NCBI GenBank assembly: GCA_949318235.1
Contig: OX439132.1
Location: 30,640,243-30,704,242 of the forward strand
Source: Ecdyonurus torrentis
Taxonomy: Eukaryota; Arthropoda; Insecta; Ephemeroptera; Heptageniidae
Direction of reading: 5' to 3'
DNA: 64,000 nt
The notes beneath the pieces were generated by a model. It did not search any database. It was not told where the DNA came from and saw nothing but the letters and a program-made list of their open reading frames with translations. Positions 32,767 through 44,931 of this stretch are shown in pieces. Numbering within the stretch: the stretch's first letter is position 1; every line of letters begins with the position of its first letter. The position numbers and the translations under genes are program-made.

Positions 32767-32841
32767 GCTGGTTAAGTCGGTAGAGGATTACCGTATGAAA
32801 TATTCATTACGTTGGTAGGAGTGTCGAACTCCTGGGACACC
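32767..32841 (+). repeat. tRNA-like segment (SINE head or tRNA pseudogene)
   Basis: Contains TGGTTAAGTCGGTAGAGG, close to a pol III A box, and a perfect T arm AGGAG/TGTCGAA/CTCCT at 32817-32833 that doubles as a B box. The acceptor ends do not pair, so it is not a functional tRNA. It follows an A run and is followed by ordinary AT-rich sequence. A tRNA-derived SINE head is favoured over a plain tRNA pseudogene. Confidence 0.4.
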
Positions 32842-33206
32842 TTGTTAAATAATCAATCTCATCGTCGATATTTTACTTTCAATATTTAATGTGAAGTTCT
32901 CATGTATAGGAGATCATTATATAGGCATCGTTATCTCACTCGTCTATAACTATTTTTGTCTACCCCCCTCCTCTTCTACTGTGATTTTAAAACTTCTTCG
33001 CTTTCTTCAATATTTACTTACTTCAACTTTATAAGTATCTAATTAAAATATGTACCATTTTTTTTCACTATGAAAATAATAATAACGCGTATATTTTGTA
33101 TACCTTTTATATATTTTCCAATAATAAAAAAAATACGATTTTTGTATTTATATAACTTTAATGATACTGTAAGTTATAAAATATTAAATTAACGATTGTA
33201 TATTGA

Positions 33207-33364
33207 TATATCGTCTCTATTGCGTCAAAATGTATCAAGTGAAATTATTACGAGCGCGCCAAATGTTCCATCTGACAATGTATACCCTATGTAGATGGAA
33301 CGTTTGACGAGCTGGTGATAATTTCACTTGATATACTGTATTTTGACGCAATAGAGACGATATA
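33207..33364. mobile_element. Palindromic element D (MITE-like)
   Basis: 158 bp, nearly all inverted repeat. Ends are TATATCGTCTCTATTGCGTC and its complement, continuing through AAGTGAAATTAT and GTTCCATCT on both sides to a centre near 33285. One arm carries a few extra bases (ACAGTATATC against TGTATC). TATA at both ends suits a TA-targeting element. Single copy here. Confidence 0.8.
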
Positions 33365-33796
33365 AACTTATTTTTATTACAGATCAAATAACAATTTAAA
33401 TTAAATTTTCTGTTTAATTCCACTATTATCATCTCATCAATCTTATCATTACCTGTCAAAATAATTTATCATTTCAAATGTGACATTATTTAATATTATA
33501 CAAATATAAATGAACTCAATACTTACAAAATTTAATATTAAAATTGATAGTATAATAATTTTTTCAGTACAATCAAATCTTCCTAGTTATACCTTTTATG
33601 TTCATTCTTTATGTTCATAGTATATTTATACACAATGTAAACCTATTTTGCATGCTGAGTTGATATAGTATTGTCAAATAGCAAAAGTTTTTTGTACTGC
33701 TCATAGACATAGGTCTAACTTGTAAGTCTATGATACTACTGCGTATCATATGAGGTTATGAAAAAGATTTTCGTCAAATCTCAAATATCACCTTAT

Positions 33797-34120
33797 TTAA
33801 AGCCATAGACCACATAAAAAAACATGTGCTTTTTAATGAACAAACACGAAATAGGATCTTCAAAACTGATGACAATTTTTACCAGAATGTTAATTTAGCC
33901 CCATGAGAGAGCGCGAAAAAACTGTAAAGTATGCAATTTGCATGACTATTCATGTTTATGACGTCAGAAACGTGCAAAAATTAGTATGAGAATTTTGTGC
34001 TGGTAGCATAAATCGAATTTTCTGATCACTGCTGGGTTTTGAGACAGACTAATGTTATTTATGTAAGTCCCATCAAGTGTTTTGTGATATAAATGCTTAT
34101 GTTTTTCTCTGGTCTATTCG
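33797..34120 (-). mobile_element. MITE family A, copy 5
   Basis: Reverse orientation. It starts TTAAAGCCATAGACCACATA, has TGACGTCA at 33959-33966 within CATGTTTATGACGTCAGAAA, then TTTTCTGATCACTGCTGGG and CCCATCAAGTGTTTTG, and ends TCTCTGGTCTATTCG where the terminal CTTTAA has been lost. Confidence 0.85.
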
Positions 34121-34479
34121 TATTACGGGAATATTTTTTACTTGGAATTGGTTAGTCATATTTTAAATATATATGATTTTTGTTCAAAAAATTAAAATGT
34201 ATGTTTTTTTTTCTTTCAAATACATTTAAATTATGGTCAGAGGTCTCATATCTCCAGATTTTGGCATTCTAATGTCATTCAATTAATAGGTATCATTTTA
34301 AAGTTTACTGTGTCAACTAACACTCATAACATTTTCAGGGTAGGTTACTTATAATATTATGAATAAAATAACTTATTGAAATTATAAACAATAAGCTTTA
34401 TGGACCTAAAATTTGGAACCCTCGTAATTAAAAGAAAATCCTTGTGGTACCCCATTATTGATACAGTATATATTAGGGT

Positions 34480-35145
34480 TCCTATTGGTTTAAACTCAAG
34501 TACCACTGTGCCGGCGAGGAAGAAGATCGCTTTTTTAATCAGCTGATTACCATACTGTATATTTTGCTCTCACTTTTTTTTTTTTTAAAGAGGGTTCCGC
34601 GCAAGATCCGAGTTTAATGCAATGGAATTTGAGCCGGTACCTGTGAACTTTCCTATTGTGTCGTTATATCTTGTATTTCCATCTTCCTTTCAACCACTAC
34701 TCCTTTGTTAATCTATTGTCTTCGTTTTCAACTAAATTGTTACTACCAGACATGGCTTTATCATTATTACATCCATCTAATAATCGTTCACCACGTGGAG
34801 TGTGGTCAGACGAGGATATATTGGCCATAGGTTTTAGTTAAGTGAAAGGGAATAGCGTAGAAGTCTATAGGGTGATATATTTTCATTCCTGGGCTTGTTT
34901 GCGAGACTTTTCCAGGATCTTGGTTTTCATCTCGGACTTCTTCATAATCAGTTACTGTTCCACCAAGAACGACGGAACAGTTTACATATCAAGGAGGAGC
35001 CTAAACTGATCAAATTGCAGCTAAGGCAGATCCGCGAGTGGATTACATTCATATGCAACTGACCCCCACGTCTCACGGTACATGAAAGCGGCGTGGGTCA
35101 GTAAAGAATGCTATCAAATCAAATAATAATAACAATAAAAAAGCT
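34480..35145 (+). mobile_element. LINE-like fragment with CAAATAATAA tail
   Basis: A stretch richer in G and C than its surroundings, ending in GGCGTGGGTCAGTAAAGAAT, GCTATCAAATCAAATAATAA and TAACAATAAAA. The terminal ATCAAATAATAATAA is shared with the minus-strand element at 41012-41280 and is the kind of tail carried by several non-LTR retrotransposon clades. No coding frame for RT was found, so the upstream limit and identity are uncertain. The segment also holds the palindrome AATCAGCTGATT near 34538. Confidence 0.35.
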
Positions 35146-35944
35146 CAAGAAGGTTGAAAGATGACAACATAATTGTAAAGTAATTATATCATCAATATAT
35201 TACGTCAAAGTAATAAAAATATGAACTTCACGTATAATAATTTGTTTATATTCTTCTGTAACGTGTAATTTACATTACTTAAGTGGTAATAATTATAATT
35301 AACTCTTATAATCTTTGTGTGTGTTTAAAATACAAAAATGACGTATTTCACATTGAAATGTTAAAAAGAAAAATAAATATACATCGTATAGATATATACA
35401 AATATAACGTTTAACTTTTTATTAATATTTATATTGCTAAAAATAAAATAAATAGATCACCATTTAAATAATTTACGTCATTCATTTATGTTAAAAGAAT
35501 GTTGTTTAACATTTTTTTTTTCCAAACATCAATAATTATATTTTTATCAGTTATTTTTTTGGGATGCGGGTTTAACCTGTTATACTTTAATAATTATGTA
35601 AAAAAAAAAGCTACTTTTTTGTAATTATATTAATTTTAAATTGCATGCGTAGTTGGTAATTATACCATAAACCTTACATATTTAATCTAGCCTTGTTTTT
35701 TTAAATTAAAATTTACTTTTATGGTGCTTTATTTAATTACAAATAAATCCATATATATTTTTTTATCTTAAAAAAAATTTGTTTTCCTTTTTTTCCCCGT
35801 TAGAAAAACAAAAAGCTATACATAATCTATTAAGTAAAAATAATCTTACTTTTAGATAATTGGATTTAAATGTTTGATAATATTAGTTCAGTTATCAATC
35901 AGCTAATAATTATTCAAGTAACTAAGTAACAACTAAACACATAC

Positions 35945-36192
<248 letters not shown>

Positions 36193-36496
36193 CACTATAT
36201 ACATACCATTATAAAATTTTTAATAATATTTACAATGATTGAGCAATCTTAATAACTAAACTAATCAAATTTTGATTTTTCATCATTAAATTTATCAACG
36301 CAAAAGCTTTTTTTTTTATTTTTTAAATTATTTTACATGTTTATTTATTTATTAAAATTCTGCGTCAAGAGAAATTTGACAATATAACGTTTGAAAATTT
36401 TTACGTTTATACTTAAGTCAAACTAGAAGTCATGAAACGCTCCAAATTTTGGAAACATGTTATATAATAACTTCTTTTAAATAAAATTATCAAGAT

Positions 36497-36610
<114 letters not shown>

Positions 36611-36929
36611 CATAAAAATAATCAAAATAAAAAATTTTATTTAATATTACTATTTTTTAAAGTATAAAACATCTTAATAATATTAATAAAAAAAAAACTT
36701 AAAAAAATGTGATATTTACTTACAAAGAAACTACTTCTGTGCACGCAACGATTGATTATATTGAGACACAATTCCATTGTTTCGTGTATTATTATTAACA
36801 TTTTTAGAAATATTATATAAACCAACATGTTGCGTGTGAGATTTTGTCATCATGCTCTCATGTATTTATTTTTAGATTTTTGTGTTATAGTTTTCACAAT
36901 ATTTCGTATTTTATATATCATAACATTTA

Positions 36930-37230
<301 letters not shown>

Positions 37231-38489
37231 TCTATATATCTATATAATTCATTGTATATTCCGTTTGTCGGTGTCGCAGCCTGCTTTCTACTATTGTATC
37301 TAAAAAAAGTGATCACCCTATATCACTCACGTCCATAGTATTGTGAACCAAATATTTTTAGCTCTACATAATGTCAACGCACTCCCCCAGACATGTAACA
37401 GTTTGGTGTGCTGCACACTATCACTAAAAGTCACACTAACTTTTTAAATTTACTTTCCAACATCAATATAATCTACTAGTGATTAATGCTTTTTATATTT
37501 AAATGCGTACTTGCACCCGCACATAATATCATGTACACTCTCAAACGTTTGGTTTATTATTATTTCACAAGTCTATGTTTGATATATACACTGAAAATAT
37601 TTATAAATAATTTATACACAAATTTGTATGTTAAAAAAAAAATGTTATAAATAAAACAAATTTAATATAGCTTTATCTTGAATGAAATTTCCTGCTAAAA
37701 ATCTATCCTCCATTTTATAAAACAACATTTTTTTTTCAACAGTAAATAAATCTGTTGTATGTCTTTACATATTTCGAAAACTCATCAAGACATAAATTCT
37801 AATTCACACGAAGCAATATTATATGTTTTGTTTTCCAATATAAACTAAATTCATGCTTAATTTAGTAGTAATTTAATTATTAAGACATTGTGTAAATATA
37901 TAATGAACCAACCGATAAGGCTATGCCTTGGTTGGATTTTGTATAAATTGTGTGTTAAAAAAATGTATTGTAGATTTTGTATTATAAATTTAATTCCATT
38001 GAAATTTATAGTTTGTAATGGTGATTGCAACAATCAAATTGATTGTACATTGAAAATATTGCTCTGTGTGAATAGGTCTTGATAATGCAGATTTGATATT
38101 AAATCTTCAGAATATTTATGTCTTTAGTGCTTACTGTCCTTTATTTCGCTCTTTCTTTTCATTACTTTGGATATCGATTGATAATAAAACATTTACTCGG
38201 AAAAACAAATAAATTATAATATACAACACAGCTATTTCATTATATGTTGTTGGACGTTTCATTAGTTATTATGTAGTAGTATACATAGCCATTTTACATT
38301 CAAAAAATTTTCTTTCGTGTTGACAAGTAATTTTACTGTATATACAACACAGTTAAGCCAATGTAATTTTTAAATAAAACGTTAACGATTTTCTAACTCA
38401 TAAAATAATCATTACTAAATTGCAACATTAATAAAATTCTTTATAACCTTTTCTAATACCAATTTTAGTAAATTAAACCCCAAGATATA
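37231..38489. other. AT-rich sequence, no gene recognised
   Basis: No exon, RNA or repeat copy. The frame at 37888-38082 has no recognisable domain. Confidence 0.5.
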
Positions 38490-38832
38490 TTAAAGCCATA
38501 GACCACATAAAACAAAGTGTGCTTTTTAATGAACAAACACGAAATGGGACATTCAAAACTGATGACAATTTTTACCACAATGTTAATGTATCCTCACGAG
38601 AGAGCGTGAAAAAACTGTAAAGTATACAATTTGCGTGAAAATTCATGTTTATGACGTCAGAAACATGCAAAAATTAGTATGAAAATGTTTTGTGGGTTGC
38701 ATAAATCGAGTTTTCTGATCAATGCTACGGCGCTACTGTTGGGTTTTGAGATAAACTAATGTTATTTATGTAAATCCCATCAAGTGTTTTGTAATATAAA
38801 TGCTTATGTTTTTCTCTGGTCTATTCCTTTAA
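38490..38832 (-). mobile_element. MITE family A, copy 6
   Basis: One of the best-preserved copies: TTAAAGCCATAGACCACATA at one end and GGTCTATTCCTTTAA at the other, with TTAA on both sides. TGACGTCA is at 38652-38659 in an imperfect 24-bp palindrome. GCTACGGCGCTACTGTTGGG is retained. Confidence 0.9.
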
Positions 38833-41004
38833 TAAGAAAAGAACAAAGAAATTTATTTAATTTCTTATTTGCTCTTTTATTTTTGTAAGTTTTTACCATT
38901 TTAATATAAAAGTAAAATTAATTAAACTGACATTTTATGGTTTATGATATAAATAGAAAGATAATGTTATGTGTAATATAGTAATATAAACATTATATAT
39001 ATATGAAAGTAAATTTTAATTAATGTAACTTGATACTTTATTTTAAATTAGTAAAGAAAGTTACATTTAAAACATTTAACGTATACTACATTTTTACATT
39101 AAATCAAACGGACAAAAAAAATGTACACGCTCACTGTTACATGAGTTAAAAATGGATTAATATCATTTGATATCAATCTCATTTAATAAATATATCAAAG
39201 GGAAGGAAATGTATATAAAATAAAATTTCTGTTATTTGTAAATATAATTAGCTGTTGGCAGGTATACAAAATATTTGTATCAGTTTATATATATACAACA
39301 TTGTAAAAGATTAATTTTATTTCAATGTGAATTCAGTTTACGAATAAAAATTTAACAAAGGAAATAGATGAAATTTTTTAATGTCTCAAGAGTGGACTAA
39401 AATAGTAGCTCATCGTATCGAGGGGTTGTTATTTTAATCTTATTTAACTCTCGACTAAAATTATAAGACTACTTACAGTAAACTAACTTAAGGTAAGTAT
39501 AGGTAACTATGTATTCCAAAGAGGATACCCGCTGAAAAGTACTGGTCAGCTGGAGATGTGTATTGCAGGTCAAAATTACATTGATCAAATGGGCAACAAA
39601 ATATAACTTCCAAGATAAAATAAAATTAAAAGCAACAGAAAATTGAATAATGATATTCTCTTTGGATTACTTATCTATAGAAATACCTTAAACTAACTTT
39701 ACTAACAATATTAAAATTTAGTTTTTAATTTGAAATATGATATTCTTCAATACTAAAATTTTAAATTCTTTCAATAAATTTTATTATGTTAACTCACCTA
39801 TTTTTAATCTTAAACTTAATTATTGATTTTGATTATAAAAAGCAAGATTTTAACTTTAAATTTAATGATTTTTGAATTGAATTTCGTATTCAATGATGAC
39901 TGCGGAGTATGTTTACTTACTGTCTTCAACAAAAGTCAATTTCCTCGCCAAGAAAACCAAATGCAAAGTAATTTTCCACATCTAGGAGCTTATATTACAA
40001 AAAATAGTGAATATAAAGTTGTTTTCACGCAAAGAAATATTTGTCAGTGTGCAAGAAATTTGACTACTTGATTTTTTTTTTTCATAACTATTGACTTTTT
40101 CCATATTTTTTTATTGCAGTGTAAATATTGCTCCATTTGAACAGAGCATTAGGTAAATAGAAAAACTAAAATGAAAATATTTTCATGAATGATATACAGG
40201 AACAAGAAAACTAGAATTATGTTTTATCGGGTGATTTTGAAATACGGAAGTACAATTAATCGGCATGTGGTTTTTTAATGTGTATAATATTGACAGATTC
40301 CTTAAGTTGGTATTATGAATTTTTTTTCCATTTTATATCACTACAAATTCCTATCATTGAAATAATTTAAAACAGAAGTGAAAAAATATGGTGCATGATA
40401 AATTTGATTAATTTTTAACATATTACAAGGGGGAATAGTTACAGAGCATCTACGTAATACAGAAGACTCATATTTTAAGTTTAACAAATATATTGTGCAA
40501 TCAGAATAAAATCCAAGCTAGGGTGTATAATAAAACATTGATATAATTTAAGATACACAATTACTTTTGGTAAAAATATATACATATATAATTATATAAA
40601 TTAAAAAAGGAGTGAAAATGTAAAAGTGCTCTACCTAATGACATCTCCACTTACCAACTGTAAAATGTGGTTCATTATTTTATTTTAATTAAAAAAAAAA
40701 CAATGTTCTCTAGCTACGACGTTATAATTAATAAAGAAAGGACACATGAGAAATTAATGAAATACAAAGATACATTTTTATTTTATGTCGTAAAAAAAAT
40801 TATATTTCATTCTACTATAATTTATATATTTCAAAGAAGTAATAAAATTGCAGAATGTAATATAATGTTTCGATAAATTATTGATTCATAACATTAAAGA
40901 TTCTTGAAGTGTTTAATATAAAAAACTGTATTGAGCAATAATGAATTATTTTTACTAGAAGGCAGTATTAATTAAAACTTACAAAAAAAAAAAAAACTTT
41001 TCTT
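38833..41004. other. AT-rich sequence, no gene recognised
   Basis: The stretch 39380-39610 is somewhat less AT-rich and includes a donor-like AAGGTAAGTATAGG near 39490, but no exon frame accompanies it. The frames at 39823-40071 and 40667-40876 show no domain. Confidence 0.5.
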
Positions 41005-41011
41005 TTTTCTT

Positions 41012-41280
41012 TTATTATTATTATTATTTGATTTTGTAACTCCATACTCGATGATGTGGGGGGCTATTGCGTGCACCGGGCTCATACTGAAGCCAAGATG
41101 CACGCACCCTGTCACAACCCAAAATTTTGTGACTATTTTGCTAGGAGGAGGGTTGATGGCTATTTGGGCACTAGGCCCTGACCACCTCCATCGGGGTGAC
41201 GTTCTCTCTTGGGCGCGGTGGGACACTTTTTCGTGAGCTCATTGGAGCCGGATGCCCATAATTACCAAGGCAAATTAATT
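41012..41280 (-). mobile_element. LINE-like 3' end with CAAATAATAA tail
   Basis: On the minus strand a GC-rich stretch (GGCATCCGGCTCCAATGAGC, GTCACCCCGATGGAGGTGG, GCATCTTGGCTTCAGTATGA) ends TATGGAGTTACAAAATC, AAATAATAATAATAATAA. The composition contrasts sharply with its surroundings and the tail matches that at 35120-35140. The open frame on either strand gives no recognisable domain, so this is most likely a 3' UTR from a 5'-truncated insertion. A SINE mobilised by that LINE is the alternative. Confidence 0.45.
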
Positions 41281-42230
41281 ATTAATATTATTTTTTTTTT
41301 CATTTTTCTTACAACTTAGCTTTGTTTGTCTGATTATACAGTATAGTATATTCATCTAAATAAAGGTAAATCAAAGAAACTGTGAATTGAATTTCACTTA
41401 TGCTAACAGTATGCACAAAAATAATGATTTTTAATTATAAATTTTTAATTAAAATTATAAATAATCCAATAAATTATTCAGTATAGTTTTATTTTAAAAA
41501 GTAACAAGAGCTGGTATAAAATGATTAGTAATTGAATTGTTGCGTATTTCTATTGTGTGCTGTTGTGTTTTAATGATTAATTACTTTACAAACTACATGT
41601 GTTATTATTATCACATATTTTTTTATATATCATTATATATGTTCTATTTCATACTAATTGATTCATTGTTTTTTATTTTATTATTTAATGAATAGTAAAA
41701 ATGAATAATATTTTTTTTCTGTTCTTCTATTTTTAATGTATATAATAAAGTAGTATTCTATTTATAGATTCAATTGATAAGCCTTCTATATGAAGCTAGA
41801 ACTCAAAGTATTTTCCTTGTTTTATTTCCGTTATTTAAATGCTTACAGTTCTATGTATAACGAAATTATAATTGAAAATATTGAGAAAAAAATGTCAGAA
41901 AGAGTTGGCATGTCTACGCGCTTCCCTTTCCAAATGATTTTAGCTATTTTTTAAAGTATGAATTATCATCTTTTTTAAATCATGTATCAATTAGTAACAG
42001 TTTTTAAATTATGAATAAGTTTTCAAAATATTGCAGTAAATTGGTGCGTTCTGACTGATATTTACAATTGTTGATGTCGATGCAAAAATACCTTTCATAG
42101 TAAATGGTAGTGGGGGAAAAGAGAGAAGTTGCCTAATGCCAATTTTGAGTTATAATGATAATATTTGTTTGAACACCAATGCTATATATATAATGATGAC
42201 AATGTAAACACGTTGTGTTTCTCCACTTAC
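41281..42230 (-). other. AT-rich sequence downstream of the exon at 42231
   Basis: On the minus strand this lies 3' of the splice donor at 42229-42230 and is therefore intron. No following exon with an ankyrin-like continuation was found here or further left. Confidence 0.45.
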
Positions 42231-42977
42231 CCTGCCTGAAGCATCCGAACAGTTGACATCATTAGGTTGCAAGTTGAGGTGCGCAACTTTGCCGGACATG
42301 AGATCCTGAAGTCCCTCTTCGTCCCCCTCGCGACATGCTCTCAGTAATGCAAGACCCGCCGCGGTACATGGTGCAGGCCCCGGCCCACTAGGGCCTGCAG
42401 CCACTGGCCCCACAGTCGGAGGCAGTTTGCTGGCGTCTATCGCCGCGGCTGCACTAACTCGCCGAACTTGAGAATTATAACCTGATCCTGCAGATCCCGA
42501 CGTACCGTTGCCTGAATATATAACACTTGAATATCTACGATTTAAATTATTATTATAAAATATATTATTATTATTGTTATTATTTGATGTTGTAGAATTT
42601 ATATTTTTTATTTTAAAACTTTCTTTATTATTTAAATGACGACGACTTTTTAACCAACTTGCTACACCAGCTACCTCACAAACACTCGACGGTATTCCCG
42701 CCGTGTTGCTGTTACAATTATTATGAGCTATATCAAGTTCATAATCTTCACAAAAGTTGGCGCCACTTCTCGGTGAGGAGTACGGAGGAAGATCGAAAGT
42801 AACTCTACGTTGAGGACGTGATGGCAGGACTTGTGCTACACTGGCAGGGGTTGTGAAACTTCTTGTATACACTCGACGAGGAACAACGGCGGATGGAAGA
42901 TTAACTCGTGAAGGCATGTTTTGTGTGCTTCTTGGGATGAAAAAGTCACCATTACCTTTGTTTGAGGGATATAGAAC
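42231..42977 (-). CDS. Ankyrin-type protein, internal exon 3 of 3 visible
   Basis: A 747-bp exon, both boundaries in phase 0. The acceptor is TTCTGTTTTCAG before 42977 and the donor is AGG|GTAAGT at 42231/42230. It encodes 249 residues and joins the exon at 57378-57488 in frame. The first 20 residues, VLYPSNKGNGDFFIPRSTQN, precede an internal methionine that a naive start call would choose. Next come a basic Ser/Pro/Arg-rich part with RRVTFDLPPYSS (RVTF at 42795-42806, a PP1-docking-type motif), an asparagine run encoded by AAT/AAC repeats, and an Ala/Pro/Gly stretch. Residues from about 207 read AGLALLRACREGDEEGLQDL and then NDVNCSDASGR, the look of the first half of an ankyrin repeat (A-L-L-x-A-C-R-x-G-D...V-N-x-x-D-x-x-G-R). 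Ankyrin proteins with an upstream RVxF are known among PP1 regulatory subunits; tankyrases have a similar first repeat. Family identity is not established. Confidence 0.8.
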
Positions 42978-43094
42978 CTGAAAACAGAATAAAATATAAA
43001 TTAATCAACAATTTATTATATTTGTCATTTTAAGCTACGTGATTTACGTTTAAAAGATAATTTTAAAAGTAAAAACGCGATAGAAATGAAATTT

Positions 43095-43335
43095 TCCGGG
43101 GTTCGGACCCGGACCCAGTTCCGGCCAAAACCCTATATTTTGGGCGGGTCTTTAAGACCCGGGTCCGCGGACCCAAAAAAAAACTCAACGGGTCCGGACC
43201 CGGGTCCGCGGACCCGAAAAAAAAATTGACGGGTCCGGACCCGGCTCCGCGGACCCGAAAAAATTTTTTACGGGTCCGGACCTGGCTCCGCGGACCCGAA
43301 CTTTTAAAAAAAAAGGGTCCCACAACCCGGACCCG
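43095..43335. repeat. GC-rich 41-bp minisatellite, array 1
   Basis: Units start at 43188, 43229 and 43270, a period of 41 bp, with degenerate units on both sides. Each unit is ACGGGTCCGGACCCGG, then CTCCGCGGACCCG, then A/T-only spacer of about 12 bp. The GC part nests palindromes GGGTCCGGACCC and TCCGCGGA. It lies about 120 bp upstream of the acceptor of the exon at 42231-42977 on the transcribed strand. The minus-strand frame of 86 residues across it is a by-product. Confidence 0.9.
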
Positions 43336-43721
43336 ACTTTGAAAAAAAATGACTAATGAAAAAATAAATTACCTAATGTTGATCAGAACAAACACATTAC
43401 ATAAAAAAAAATGACGTGTTGTAAATCAAAATTGTGATTTTTACTATTAATATATTTTTATTGCTATTGTTTTAAATATTATGTCTGGCTAAAAACTTGT
43501 GATATTAGCTGTTATATATTTTTGTGCATATAGAGAATATGACTGACAAGCTGTTTTTAAGCAGAAATGAATAAAACTTTGTTAATAAGTGGAAAAAAAT
43601 CAATAAAGCATATTATACTGAAAAAAATATTTATTGGTTATTGTATCTAAAAAAAATTGTGCATTCTTTGTTAGATTCACATTCTCAAATTAATTTTAAA
43701 GTTAATTTTACAAATTGATAT

Positions 43722-43935
43722 AATAATCCCGGACCCGGAACCATATGAAGATTTTGATTGGGTCCGGAGCCGGGTCCCGGACCCGATAAAAATTTGAGGG
43801 GTCCGGACCCGGCTCCGCGGACCCGAAAAAAAAATTAAAGGGCCCGGACCCGGCTCCGCGGACCCGACAATTTTTTTTCAGGACCCGGACCCAGGTCCGT
43901 GGACCCGATAATTTTTGTGACGGGTCCGAACCCCT
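43722..43935. repeat. GC-rich 41-bp minisatellite, array 2
   Basis: Same unit in the same orientation as array 1, period 41-43 bp, about four to five units: GGGTCCGGACCCGGCTCCGC, GGACCCG, A-rich spacer. The two arrays are separated by about 386 bp of AT-rich sequence that lacks the motif. Either one array was split by an insertion, or these are subterminal repeat blocks of one element. Confidence 0.9.
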
Positions 43936-44843
43936 GGAAATTTTTCTTTAAAAACACGTTTCCTATATTTGTGTGACTGATTTTTCTGTTACTGATGTTC
44001 TTGTCTGCTAATTTTTTTCCAAAATAATTTTTCCCCATAATAAAAGGACATGAATATTTTTTTATTCTGCTCTAACTAAAAGGTGAAGTTAAAATAATTC
44101 GTTAAGGATGGGTTTAAATAATTTTTAAAGATACATGCCTAAAATTTTAGTATTGATTTTGGAAGAAAGTATGTACATATTGTTCAATTAACTAAAAACG
44201 GAAGGAGAGAGATTTTGATCATGATAAATAATAAATAAGCAAAAAATGCAGCATTATTTTTTATTCATATTTAAATACGGAAGCAACATTATTACATTGT
44301 TTTTCTTGAAATTGTATTTATTTTTTCTTTCTACTTTCAAAATAAACATGTTTTATATACATGCAAAAACACGTTTATATTATTGTTATTTACTTATTTC
44401 GTGTAAAATAACAATAAAAGAGTATATTTTAATTCTATGTTTATGTATAAAAAAGTTTCAATGAAATGGGTGTTTCTAGCAATAGCCATAAATCTTGCCC
44501 ATGTATATGTATCCTTGAAGTTATACAACCTGCGCAATACTTCGGACACAATTGTTGCCTACTTTACAGGGGAGCTACAAAACAAAGTTTCTTCGCGTTC
44601 TCTCTTTCTTGTCTTCACTCGTTATAAACAATCCATATTTCTCATTGTAAATAACATTAAATATTTTTTATATTATACTTTATAATTTGAGAAAAACAAT
44701 CTTAATATATTTTAATGGTTTGTGACTTTTTATTGAGTGAGTAAAATTTTATTCACGCTCTTCAAAGTTTTGTCTTTGTCTTTTTTTTTTTGGCTTTTCT
44801 TTTCGATGTAAAAAAATGAAATAGTTAGATGAGAGATGGTTAT

Positions 44844-44847
<4 letters not shown>

Positions 44848-44928
<81 letters not shown>
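44848..44928. repeat. (GA)n microsatellite
   Basis: About 40 uninterrupted GA units. Confidence 0.97.

Positions 44929-44931
<3 letters not shown>

Noticed and set aside
39440..39500. Possible plus-strand exon before AAGGTAAGTATAGG
   Set aside because: A lone donor match without an acceptor-bounded frame; expected by chance in this much sequence.
40972..41236. Overlapping frames on both strands in the GC-rich segment
   Set aside because: No recognisable domain; better explained as the 3' UTR of a LINE-like insertion with an AAT tail.
42150..42230. Continuation of the exon frame past 42231 (VSGETQ...)
   Set aside because: A strong donor GTAAGT occurs exactly where the ankyrin-like sequence breaks off; the extension is intron read-through.
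43063..44038. Two minus-strand frames with GPRSRVR-like repeats
   Set aside because: They follow the 41-bp GC-rich units; the peptide repeat comes from the DNA repeat and the frames end in AT-rich sequence without splice context.
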